Below, in pieces: positions 10,334-22,400 of a stretch of 64,000 bases of DNA. Source of the DNA: Elgaria multicarinata webbii. Taxonomy: Eukaryota; Chordata; Lepidosauria; Squamata; Anguidae. Each line of letters opens with the position of its first letter. Position 1 is the stretch's first letter. Made by a program: the position numbers and the translations under genes. The notes below the pieces were generated by a model that saw only the letters and a list, made by a program, of their open reading frames with translations, was not told where the DNA came from and did no database searches. Location of the stretch: NCBI RefSeq assembly GCF_023053635.1, contig NC_086183.1:32779501-32843500 (forward strand), given 5' to 3'.

Positions 10334-10584
10334 GTATAGATGCAACTTTAGAAAGAATTACTATAATTTAGATAGAAATATATTTCATGAAAGTGGGGGA
10401 AGCTGTGACCAGGTGGCCTATGTGCCTGCTACTTGGTCTGCTGCTTAGGGGCTAACTGTGTGGATTGGCAACTTCAAGGCCCATGCTCCCCTAGCTTTCC
10501 CCCCTTCTTTACTATTAAACCGGACTTGGACCGGGCAGTCCTTCAATGAGAGGACACCTTCAAATGGAAAAGTCAAATGGAAAA

Positions 10585-11055
10585 GATGCAGACAAGCTGG
10601 AGCGTGTTCAGAGGAGGGCAACCAGGATGATCAGGGGTCTGGAAACAAAGCCCTATGAAGAGAGACTGAAAGAACTGAGCATGTTTAGCCTGGAGAAGAG
10701 AAGATTGAGGGGAGACATGAGAGCACTCTTCAAAGACTTGAAAGGTTGTCACACAGAGGAGGGCCAGGATCTCTTCCCGATCATCCCAGAGTGCAGGACA
10801 CGGAATAACGGGCTCAAGTTACAGGAAGCCAGATTCCAGCTGGACATCAGGAAAAACTTCCTGGCTGTTAGAGCAGTACGACAATGGAACCAGTGACCTA
10901 GGGAGGTTGTGGGCTCTCCCACACTAGAGGCCTTCAAGAGGCAGCTGGACAACCACCTGTCAGGGATGCTTTAGGGTAGATTCCTGCATTGAGCAGGGGG
11001 GTGGACTCGATGGCCTTGTAGGCCCCTTCCAACTCTGCTATTCTATGATTCTGAT
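10585..11055 (+). mobile_element. CR1 LINE, 3' part
   Basis: The frame reads [20 protein letters not shown] and continues to AVRQWNQ, where a stop has arisen. Tail ATTCTATGATTCTGATTCT. Confidence 0.92.
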
Positions 11056-11339
11056 TCTCAGTATAAAGTAGGACAGGTAGCCGCTCTCTGGACTCACGCT
11101 GCTGAATAAACAAAGACCTTCCCACCTCTTCATGAAAGCCACCCAGTTAAAGCTGTTTTGATGCCATTAAAGAGAACGGTCCATAAAGACCAAGTTTGCA
11201 TGGTGGAGAGGTAAAGGTAATGAAGCTGGTGGGGTGTGTGTGGGTGTGGGTGTTTACATCTGGGATAGGCCCAAATCCCTTGGGATTTCAAATTCTGCAG
11301 CTTGGCTCAAACTCCTTCTTCCTTTTTCTCCTTGCACAG

Positions 11340-11496
11340 AGGAAGTCACTTCTGACAACCATGACCAAAGACGACTCCGTGGAGCCCCCTCCCGAAGAGG
11401 AACATCAGCCCCTGGAATTCCAGAGCCCTGTCCTGGAGAGGAGGAAGAAACCCATCGTCCACCCCTCTGCCCCGGCTCCACTCCCCAAAGATTATG
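11340..11496 (+). CDS. CLIP3: CLIP3 first coding exon (residues 1-45)
   Basis: A pyrimidine-rich acceptor ends at 11339. After 21 nt of 5' UTR the ATG at 11361 opens [14 protein letters not shown]; human CLIP3 also begins MTK. The exon ends in LPKDY plus one base, before the donor GTGAGT at 11497. It codes the acidic N-terminus and the first part of the conserved [12 protein letters not shown] block. Confidence 0.95.
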
Positions 11497-13719
11497 GTGA
11501 GTCCATTCCGTGCTCTCTATGGTTTTCAAAAAAAGTAGCCCAGGCACTCGAAGGAATGAGAAGAGAATCTCCCAGTCCGGTTTGGGGGTGTTCTGGTGAG
11601 GTAGAGGGCCAGGGGCTAGTGAGCCACAGGCTCTGGGATTGGCACAGCCAAACAGGAGTGTGGTGCGCTGCAGTGAAATGTCTCTCCCAGTGTTCAGGGC
11701 TGTGCATGCTTTAACTGATGAATGAATTAACTTGTGCCTTCCTACGTTTTGCATGCAGAAGTTCCTGGGTAAAACACCCAGTGTGAACTCCAGCTGAAAG
11801 GGTCAGATAAGTGGTGGTGGGAAAAGACCCTTCTCGGTAGGATTCACTTGCACAAAATGTCGTGATCGCCCCCACTTTGGATGGCTTTAAAAGTGAATTG
11901 GGCCAGCCCGAGGGTCCCAGGAAAAGCTGCAAGCTGTTGTGTCCTTCAGAATTCTTCCTTAAGCGAGGTGTATTAGGAGGTTAGAGGAAAACGTATTTCT
12001 AGGAAAGTCTGGAAGCTTCTATGAGATTCTACAACGGTCCTGAACATTCTAGAAAATAACATTAGCTAAAAACAAACACAGCAAAATGAACATTGTGTTA
12101 ATAAAGGTTCGATAATTATTAATCTCGTAATGTTCAATTATTTGTTCGGTATCAATACCACAGTTGCTCCCACTGTAAGAACGGATTTTGTAAACTGTGC
12201 TGCAAATTAGAACAACCACAAAAACAGAGCACAAAGAAATCAACCATTAATCCAGTGGGCGTGCAAAGTCCACCGTGCAAAGGGCGTGCAATGGGCGTGC
12301 AAAGTCCACCGTCACCAACTTTACAAGTCAACGTAAAGTGTTTGTACTATTTCATGGATGGACAGGCAAATAGCCTAGGACAGGTGTCCTCTGAGCACAG
12401 TCCTTCCAGGAATTGTCTCTCTCCCCTACTTATTTATTTATTTATTTATTTATTACATTTCTATACCGCCCAATAGCCGGAGCTCTCTGGGCAGTTCTCA
12501 AAAATTAAAAACATTCAAAGTATAAAACAACAGTATAAAACCAAGAAATACTTTTGTAAGCCGCCGTGAGAGCCTTTTTTGGCTGAATGGCGGCATAAAA
12601 ATCCTTAAATTAAATAAATAAATAAATAAAATAAAAACCATAATATAAAATACAATCTAAAAGCTCAACCAGATAAAAACAGCAGCAATGCAAAATTACG
12701 AATTTTAAACACCAAGTTAAAATGTATTTATAGACTGTTAAAATGCTGGGAGAATAAAAAAAAACTATCCCTGCTGGTGCTGGTATGTTTTTCAGGGTGG
12801 CTGCTAAAGTATTGGCAAAAAATACTGCTGTGGCCCCCCCGGCTGTGGAATGAGCTCCCTAAGGAGGTTCGCTTGGCACCTACATTCTATGCTTTTAGAC
12901 GCCAGGTGAAGGCCTTTTTATTCTCCCAGCATTTTAACAGTCTATCAATAAATGTTAACTTGATGTTTTAAATTTGTAATTTTGCATTGCTGCTGTTTTT
13001 ATCAGGTTGAGCTTTTAGATTGTATTTTATATTATTGTTTTATACTGTTGTTTTATACTTTGGATGGTTTTAATTTTTATGAACCGCCCAGAGAGCTCCG
13101 GCTATTGGGCGGTATAGAAATGTAATAAATCAATAAATAATAAAGAGAAGAAATGCACCACCAAGAAAGAGGACTCATTTGCATACGTTAATTTATATGT
13201 ACAGATGCAAATGAAGAAATAAATAATGTGGAAGAGTGTGAGCAGGTGACCTATGTACCTGTGTACCTGCTTGTTCAGGTGCTAACTGGTTCTTTATCTT
13301 TAAACTGGAATTGAACAGGATAGCCTTACAAACAGGGGACGGTCCTCTGTAAAAAGGCCACCCAGCCACCATGTCAGTTTAGTAGCTGAGTTCTGATATA
13401 ATACTATTTTAAATGGATATTTTAAATTATTAATACTTCTATTCCAAAAAAGTTCTTTTTGCAGACACACATATATTAAAACCAAAACAAAATCAACATG
13501 TATTGCCAATAACACTAACAACAAAAGACATCAACAACAAAAACAATAATAAAAACAACACAACAACACAATAACCATATGTCAGTCTGTGCTTTAGTTT
13601 CCACTACACATACAATTCTAAGTATGGGGACCAACTATCCGTACGCTTGTCGGGACAGAGCTGTTGGTGATAGTATCTTTTCTCATAAGTTGTCAGGCTC
13701 ATAAGACTTTCTATCCAGT

Positions 13720-13766
<47 letters not shown>

Positions 13767-16700
13767 TATATAGCACCATCAATGTACATGGTGCTGTACA
13801 GATTATACACAGTAAATAGCAAGACCCTGCCGCATAGGCTTACAATCTAATAAAGTTGCAGTAAACAATAAGGAGGGAAAGAGAATGCAAACAGGCACAG
13901 GGTAGGGTAAACAGGCACCGGGTAGGGTGAAGCTAACAGTACAGAGTCAGAACAAACTCAATATTTAAAAGCTATAGGGAAAAGAAAAGTTTTTAGCTGA
14001 GTTTTAAAAGCTGTGATTGAGTTGGTAGTTCTCAAGTGTTCTGGAAGAGCGTTCCAGGCGTAAGGGGCAGCAGAAGAAAAAGGACGAAGCCGAGTAAGGG
14101 AAGTGGAGGTCCTTGGGCAGGCGAGAAGCATGGCATCAGAGGAGCGGAGAGCACGAGCGGGGCAATAGTGTGAGATGAGAGAGGAGAGATAGGCAGGAGC
14201 TAGACCGTGAAAAGCTTTGAAGGTCAACAGGAGAAGTTTATAGTGGATTCTGGAGTGAATTGGAAGCCAATGAAGAGATTTCAGAAGTGGAGTGACATGG
14301 TCAGAGCGGCGGGCCAAGAAGATGATCTTAGTGTATTATGGATGGGGTGGATTTTTCTTTCCAGCCTTGAAGGAAAGGTCTAATAATCGTTTTTTAAAAA
14401 ATTATTATTCCGGGGCTGAACCCTGGCTCAGTTTGAAGCGCACCCCCCTGTGTGACGTGGGCAAAGAATGTCAGCATTCAGGGACGGTCGGGCACGGTTA
14501 TTATGCGAGGTGGCCGTAGGGTGCAAAGCGTGGCCTGTTCCATCCAGTGCCTTCCAGGACTCAAGTACAAGGCTTTTGTGTTCGGTTTTGGCGCTGGGCT
14601 CTGGGAGAGCCATAAACAAGCAAGCTGAAGACAGACGAGGCGAGGGAACGCGGACAGCGGCCCAGGAGAAGACGGCCAAGCTGCTAAGAGGAAATTGAAA
14701 GCACTGGGCACCATGATTTAGACCCTGACTGGAAGGCTGAGAAGGGACAAGAGCGCAGTTGTGGAGGGCTGTGGAGGTTGTTATAGAGACAGCAGGAGCT
14801 GAATATTGGTTCCTCTCGACTACAGTGAGAAGAGAACAAGAGCCAATTCAAACACGCTGTTTCTGACACAGTGCGGCCCAAGACATTTTGCCGCCTGAAA
14901 CAAAAAGCAAGATGGCGCCCCTCCCGTTATGTATACAAAAGTTGACTGAACTAGTAGAGGAATCTTTCTTCAACACTGGTTATGGAACAGAGTCTTGCCT
15001 TTGGGGTACAGAGCAGGCCATGTGGCACAGTTCTCCCTTCCAACATCTTGCTGCCACCTCCCAATATCTTCCACCTGAGGCAACGGCCCTACTCTGCCTC
15101 GTGGTAGGGCCAGCCTTGGGCAGCTCCCTCATAAGACATATTGTGTCTGTATAGAGGGATCTCCTGTTCTGGTGCATCTGTCTGTATCATCCTGAGGCGC
15201 TGCTGAAGACACAGAGGTGTCAAATATGTACAGGAGGATTGAACCACAAAAGCGCCTGCGTGCACATTTGAACGGGATTTGTATGCTAAGTTTATTTTAG
15301 CTGTATATAGGGTTTGTGCATATTATATCACACTTTTCTCTTTAAAATACGTGGAAACGGGATTATCTCTTTTGCCATTGCTGCTTCTATGTATTTTAAA
15401 AGGGAAAATAAATATAATACACATGCAACCGGGCTGTACCCAAACATGAAAACATTGTGTGAAGTGTCCTTAAATGGCAACAGATTTTAAATTAGACCTG
15501 GTTCCTGGATGCTTCTCCACACAAAACAGATTTCCCTGCAAATAAAAAACTAGCATCTTGGGGGGAAGGGTTTTAGAATCTTCTTTCTAATGTTGTAGTT
15601 TTCTGTGTCTCGGGATATTTTTGTATGGAATAGAATTCGATCATATGAGCCCCTCCCTGCAGTCTGAAGTGGTACAGTCCAGGTGTGCCTTCTTGTCTGC
15701 TGTTTGAGAAATCTAGGCCTTGGATCGTTCCTTGGGGTAATTGGTTGATTAATCAACCAAATCTTCAGTTGATTAATTGGTGGAGCCCATAATCAATCAA
15801 TGAAGGCAAATCTTAATTGGTGTGACTGCAAATTTCTTTTGTTTTTTTTAGGGTGGTTTGGTTTTGACTTGTTGTACTAGGAAATGAATAAAAGATGGGC
15901 TTTAGAGCCCTGTCGTAGCTTTTGTTGATCAAATTGTAAGCTATCATGTTTAAAAGTTGAAGGAAGAGTTCTCTAAAAGGAAACGATATTGAGTTTTGGG
16001 TAGTGTGCTAACTAAATTAGGGTGACCATATGAAAAAGAGGACAGGGCTCCTGTATCTATAACAGTTGCATAGAAAAGGGAATTTCAGCAGGTGTCATTT
16101 GTACATATGGAAAACCTGGTGAAATCCCCTCTTCATCACAACAGTTAAAGCTGCAGCAGCTATACTAGAGTGACCAGATTTAAAAGAGGGCAGGGCACCT
16201 GCAGCTTTAACTGTTGTGATGAAGAGGGAATTTCACCAGGTTGTCCATATATAACAATGACACCTGCTGAAATTTCCTTTTCAATACAACTGTTAAAGAT
16301 ACAGGAGCCCTGTCCTCCTTTTAAATGTATATTTACTGTTTTATAGTGTATGCTTTTATTTGTACGCCGCCCTGAGATCTTATTGATATAGGGCGGGATA
16401 TAAATGTTTTAAATAAATAAATAAATAATAAATATGGTCACCCTAATTCAATTGAACTGGTTAATCAGCGAATCGCCAGATTATTAATTGCAAACTATTC
16501 ATTTGGTAGACACCACCGTCATTGCTGTTCTGTAGCTCCCCTCCATTTCTATAGGCAAGAGGATTTCTTTATAGATCCTATACAGGGTTGGTCCAAGATT
16601 TTTGTTGCATAAGTCAAAGGACAAAATGGTGCCTGTGCATACATATTCTTCCACTTACAAAAGCTGACTGGGCTGGTAGTTGAAGCTTACTTCAATTTTG

Positions 16701-19369
16701 GTGACAGAATAGCATCCTCCACTGCATCAGAGGGACAACAGGCTAGTTTTATGTTGACAGCCTGCCTGTCAACCACACCGCTGCCCTCCAGGGCTGGCCC
16801 TGATCCTACTTCTAGTTGATTAGTCATACACCTAGCGGACTGGAGCTTGCTACCCTAATGCCAATCCAAGTCATTCTCTATCTCTCTCGTTCACGAGACA
16901 TGCGTTTCATAAGGAATTGGACTCAGCTGACTTTTGGTGGAACGCGCCAAAGTGTTGGATGACCTGTTTCTAAAATAATACAGCCTGGTGACTCAAGAAC
17001 ATAAGCAGAACCGATGAGTCATTGCACTTAATGATATACAGAAATCCCTCCCCCTGCCATCCTTCCCCTTCCACACTGCTTTTCCCATAAATTGACAATG
17101 CATAAAATATAAACATTACTTTTTGGTCTGAGAGAAGGTGAGAGCAAGACAGGGAATCATAGAATAGCAGAGTTGGAAGGGGCCTACAAGGCCATCGAGT
17201 CCAACCCCCGGCTCAGTACAGGAATCCACCCTAAAGCATTCCTGGCAGATGGCTGTCCAGCTGCCTCTTGAAGGCCTCGAGTGTGGGAGAGCCCACAGCT
17301 TCCCTAGGTCACAGGTTCCATTGTCGTACTGCTCTAACAGTCAGGAAGTTTTTTCTGATGTCCAGCCGGAATCTGGCTTCCTGTAACTTGAGCCCCTGAT
17401 TCCGTGTCCTGCACTCTGGGAAGATCGAGAAGAGATCCTGGCCCTCCTCTGTGTGACCACCTTCGTGCACATTTTACTTTCTTTTCAAAAGTATGAACAT
17501 AGGAAGCTGCTTTATACTGAGTCAAACCTTTGGTCCATCTAGCCCAGTAATGACAACACTGACTGGCAGCGCCTCTCCAGGGTTTCAGGCAGGATTCCTT
17601 CCTAGCCCTGCCCAGAGATGCCGGGATCAAAGCTTCTGTATGCAAAGCAGAGACTCCACCACTGAGCTGCCTATGTTCTTTTAAAACTATGTAGATCGAT
17701 TTTTATTTTTTTATTTTTTGGGTGGCGGAGGGGAGGGTTAGATTTACATTACAAGTAAGATTATCTATGACATATACCTCTGAGATGATGCTTATTGTAT
17801 GAGATAATCTTAGGAAAGCATTGAAAAGCAGATTATGTTTTCTTTAATTCTCTGGTGCTTTAGGAATAGACATAATGTCATCATTTAGATAAGTTTTGGC
17901 CCAAATACCCACCACAGAACCCGGGGTCATCCCGTAAAGCTGATTGGTGTGGGCAGGTGATTTGTCCTGGCCGGTGTGTCTGCACCTGCCAGGACAAATC
18001 AAAGGAAGGACTTCTTCACACAGCGCAGAGTTAAATTATGGAACTCACTACCACAGCATGTAGTGATGCCCCCCAATTTGGATGTCTTTAAAAGGGGGGT
18101 GGATAAATTCCTGGAGGCAAAGGCTATCAAGGGCTACTAGCCCTGAGGGTTGTGTGCTGTCTTCAGTATCTGAGGCAGTAAGCCTGTGTGGACCAGTTGC
18201 TGGGGCACATGGGTAGGCGGGTGCTGTTGCACCATGCCCTGCTTTGTTGGTCGTGTACACAAATGGATGGGATGAGTGGTACACCGGAGACCCCCTGCTT
18301 CATGGAGACGTGACACAGGAAATCCTCCAACGTGCACACAAATGGAGCGGGTTCCTTTCGGGTTCCTCCACGCCATCTAGTTGCCCAGAAGCACGACACG
18401 AGGGCAAGAGCCCGCTCCGGTTATGCATTGATGGGTTTATTAGTTTGGAAGATTGATAGCACTGAATGATTCTGAAAGTGGTTGCAATCATAGAAAACCC
18501 AACCCACAAACTTGCCCACATACACAAAACCCAGCAGCCCATATTAGATGGATGCCCTATATTGTATTTTATATTATGGTTTTATACTGTTGTTTTACAC
18601 TTTGGTTTTAAATTTTTGTGAACCGCCCAGAGAGCTCCGGCTATTGGGTGGTATAGAAATCACCATTAATTTTAAGTGGTTTAACAAATAACAGTTTAAA
18701 GATGTTTCTAGTCCTCCTACTATTTGTGAGTGGGGGGTTTATCTACTCCCTCCCCTAAGCTAAAATCCGTAGCGTAGTTTGAGTCACGGCTCACTCGTCC
18801 TCAGCACCAAAATCTGTCACCTGAGCCCTCGATCCTGCTTTGAAGTTCAGTCCCTGAAGATTAGAAAGAGGTCAAAGGGGAGTTGCGTGTCCCTGAGCGC
18901 ATGCAGAGTTCTTTTGCCTCAACACTTAAAAAAAAAACATTTTCTTCTCCCCCCCTCCCCCAATCTCTTCCCCTCCCTTCTGGCTGCTGTAGCTTTCACT
19001 TTTTTCGACCCCAACGACCCGGCGTGTCAAGAAATCCTCTATGACCCCATCACCACGGTCCCAGAGTTATTTGCCATCATCCGCCAGTGGGTCCCGCAGG
19101 TGCAACACAAGATCGATATCATTGGCACCGAGGTGAGTGATGGGGCACAGCTCGGGGGTGGGAACGGCTCTGGGTTTGCACGCCGGCTCACCAGCCCCAC
19201 GCAAAGGAGGGGAGGTGGTGCTGGGAGATGTGGGCGTGTGACTATATTTTAGTTTTCATGCCCCTACCTGTTTGTTACTGTGATTTTAGATTGTAAGCCA
19301 TATGGCAGATTGTATTGTTTTGTTTTATTCTGTACAGCGCCATGAACATTGATGGCACTTTATAAATAA

Positions 19370-19418
<49 letters not shown>

Positions 19419-22400
19419 TCTACACCTTCCAGATATTCCAGGGTTGTCTCTAGGTCGTCCCTGTGTGTCCATATGATGCCCAGGGGATCCCGGGGGCAAC
19501 CCAGGACAACCAGGGACTTTCCCCGGGATATTTGGGACCACGGATTTCCTGATATTTCTGCGGTCCCCGGACCATTCCAAGGGGCATGGGCAGTGTGGTC
19601 ACCGGGCCCGGATCATCCTTTCTTCCCAGCGAGTAGCGGGGTTCTGGAAATGGGCACGGAGCTGCGCGGGGGCAGTCCGTGCCCGTTGGGGTTGGGGTTG
19701 GGGAGCAGTTGCAGGAGTTTTTTTTTAAAAAAAAAACCACAACTTTGCGGTGGAGCGCAACTGCGCTCCCGTCTTCATTCCACACACACAAAAATAGTGG
19801 CCACAATGTCTTTCCTTACTTCTGGGACGTCACGCTGCCGTTTGGATGCTGGGGGAGGATTGCGGAAGCAGGTAAGTTGGCGATTCTCCCCCCCTTCCTC
19901 TACACCTTACGTCAGCCTTCCTCAACCTGGGGCGCTCCAGATGTGTTGGACTTCAACTCCCAAAATGCCCCAGCCAGCTGGCTGGGGCATTCTAGGAGAT
20001 GCAGTCCAACACATCTGGAGCGCCCCAGGTTGAGGAAGGCTGACCTAAGGTGTAGACATGCCCTCAGTGCAGCATTACCCAGCTCCCAAGGGTGGAGGAG
20101 CGAGGAGAAAAGGTTCTACAAATGCCGTTGCCTACAGGATTGCAACTAGGAGCCCTGAGCGATGGGCTTAGCAAGAGGCCAGGAGGTTCCCAGCCACGGC
20201 CCAGTCATAGAGCGGGAGCAGCAGAGAGGCTTGGGTCACCGAAATCTGAAGGAACCTTCACCTGTCCCGTCCCCCCCGCTACACCTGCACACACACACAA
20301 TCTCATAACGTTACAGATGGGCAAGGGTCCTCCCAGACGGAGGGCCCCTAGCACTGCCAATCAAAAGATACCGTGCCCGTCTTCCGTCTTTTCCTCCTTA
20401 ATATTAACACGGGTTTTTGTGCAGAAAGAACAAACACTGAAGAGACAGTGGGGCTGAGGCAGGGTCATTGTGTGAGCATAGGTGACTCCATTTTCAAAAG
20501 GAAACTATGAAGCAGCCATTAAGCAGCAAACGAGGCATCACGTACGCGAGAGTGTCTCCTTGGGTGTCTCCTTGTGTCTGTCTTATCTATCAAAGCCTCG
20601 GCTCCATTGCAAAGTTAGCTTACAGTATTGCAAAGGGATTGTTTAACAAAGATTAGCTATGCTCCAGTGTTACGTTCTGATTGGCTCATGCTGCTACTGG
20701 GCACTGCCCTTTGCAGGCTTCAAATGCTGTACTGAATTCCTTGCTTCTCTGTCTGACTGCTCGCCTTTGAAGAGACTCAGATCTTGATTATAACCAATAA
20801 AGCGCTTTTGAACCCTCTGTCGTTGGAAGTGTGGTGCTTAGGGGCTGATTGGACCCTGTCCCTAGGGCGAAGAACATTTATCTAGCAATTGCACTTGAAA
20901 AGTCTTGATGCATCTTCAGTCTTGCATGCTCACCAGTTCCAAAGTGGATTAAGAGAGGATGCAGGATGGCGGGTGGGGAACGATGCCTTGAATTACCCCT
21001 TTGACTAGCTTCCCTTGTTTTCTCCAGATCCTGAAGCGCGGCTGCCATGTCAATGACCGGGACGGGCTGACGGATATGACGCTACTTCATTATGCCTGCA
21101 AAGCTGGAGCCCACGGTGTCGGTGAGCAAGTGCACAGAATCGACACCCTCTGTGTCGGGTGATGGCGTTTCCCTCCAGTCTTCTCCTCTAGGGTCCCACC
21201 AGTCGAAGACCTTTTAAAAAATATCTCCCCAGTCTTTTAGAATCATAGAACAGTAGTAGGTCATCGAGTCCAACCCCCTGATCAATGCAGGAATCCACCC
21301 TAAAGCATCCCTGACAGATGGCTGTCCAGATGCCTCTTGAAGGCCTCTAGTGTGGGAGAGCCCACAACCTCCCTAGGTCACTGGTTCCATTGTCGTACTG
21401 CTCAAACAGCCAGGAAGTTTTTCCTGGTGTTGAGCCGGAATCTGGCTTCCTTTAACTTGAGCCCGTTATTCCGTGTCCTGTACTCTGGGAGGATCGAGAA
21501 GAGATCCTGGCCCTCCTCTGTGTGACAACCTTCTAAGTATTTGAAGAGTGCTATCATGTCTCCCCTCAATCTTCTCTTCTCCAGGCTGAACATGCCCAGT
21601 TCCTTCAGTCTCTCTTCATAGGGCTTTGTTTCCAGACTCCTGATCATCCTGGTTGTCCTCCTCTGAACACGCTCCAGCTTGTCTGCGTCCTTCTTGAATT
21701 GTGGAGATCATTAGTTCCATTGTCATACTGCTCTAACAGTCAGGAAGTTTTTCCTGATGTCCAGCCGGAACGTCAGGACTGTTCGAGTAGTACGACAGTA
21801 TAACCAATTTTAATTGTTAAACTGTGACGATTTTATTGCTGCCTGATTCGCTGTTTTGAGCTTTTTAATGTTGCTAAATTTGTTTTGTATGTTTTTACTG
21901 TGCCCTGCAAGAGGGGTTAGATAAACCACATAATTGTTTTGAAATGGTCAGTCAAATTGTTGGCTGCAACCCTCTCGTTCCTAGTGAAAGGCAGCTTTCC
22001 AAAGAGTGACGCGCACTGCAACACCTCTGTTCCTCCTCAAGTTATTTAAGATCACTATTTATGACTAATCCAGGATTTCATGGTTCGGGACTTAAGAATC
22101 TTGTGAGCACACCTGGCAGAATTTTAGCTCCTTTTTCCACCAAGCTAAGCAAGAATTTACCCCAAAGTAGCACAGTAAAGATACAAGTGCAACCTGGCCT
22201 CATATCCTCCAAAGCTCATTTAGCTTTTCAAGGCCTCTTTGGAAACAGCCGTTTTTCTTTGGGCGATGAATCCTGATGAGAAAGGTTTCCGTCCCTCTAA
22301 TCCTCCGGCCTTTGCTGCCTCCCTGCTGTCTCAGGTGACCCTGCCGCTGCTGTGCGTCTCTCTAACCAGCTGCTGGCCTTGGATGCAGATGTGACCCTTC

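Noticed and set aside
13958-14317. 119-codon minus-strand frame as a host gene
   Set aside because: It is the end of an L2-clade reverse-transcriptase protein with its LINE tail.
17493-17683. tRNA gene on the minus strand
   Set aside because: The A and B box-like parts belong to a tRNA-derived SINE; the body continues and the cloverleaf is not complete.
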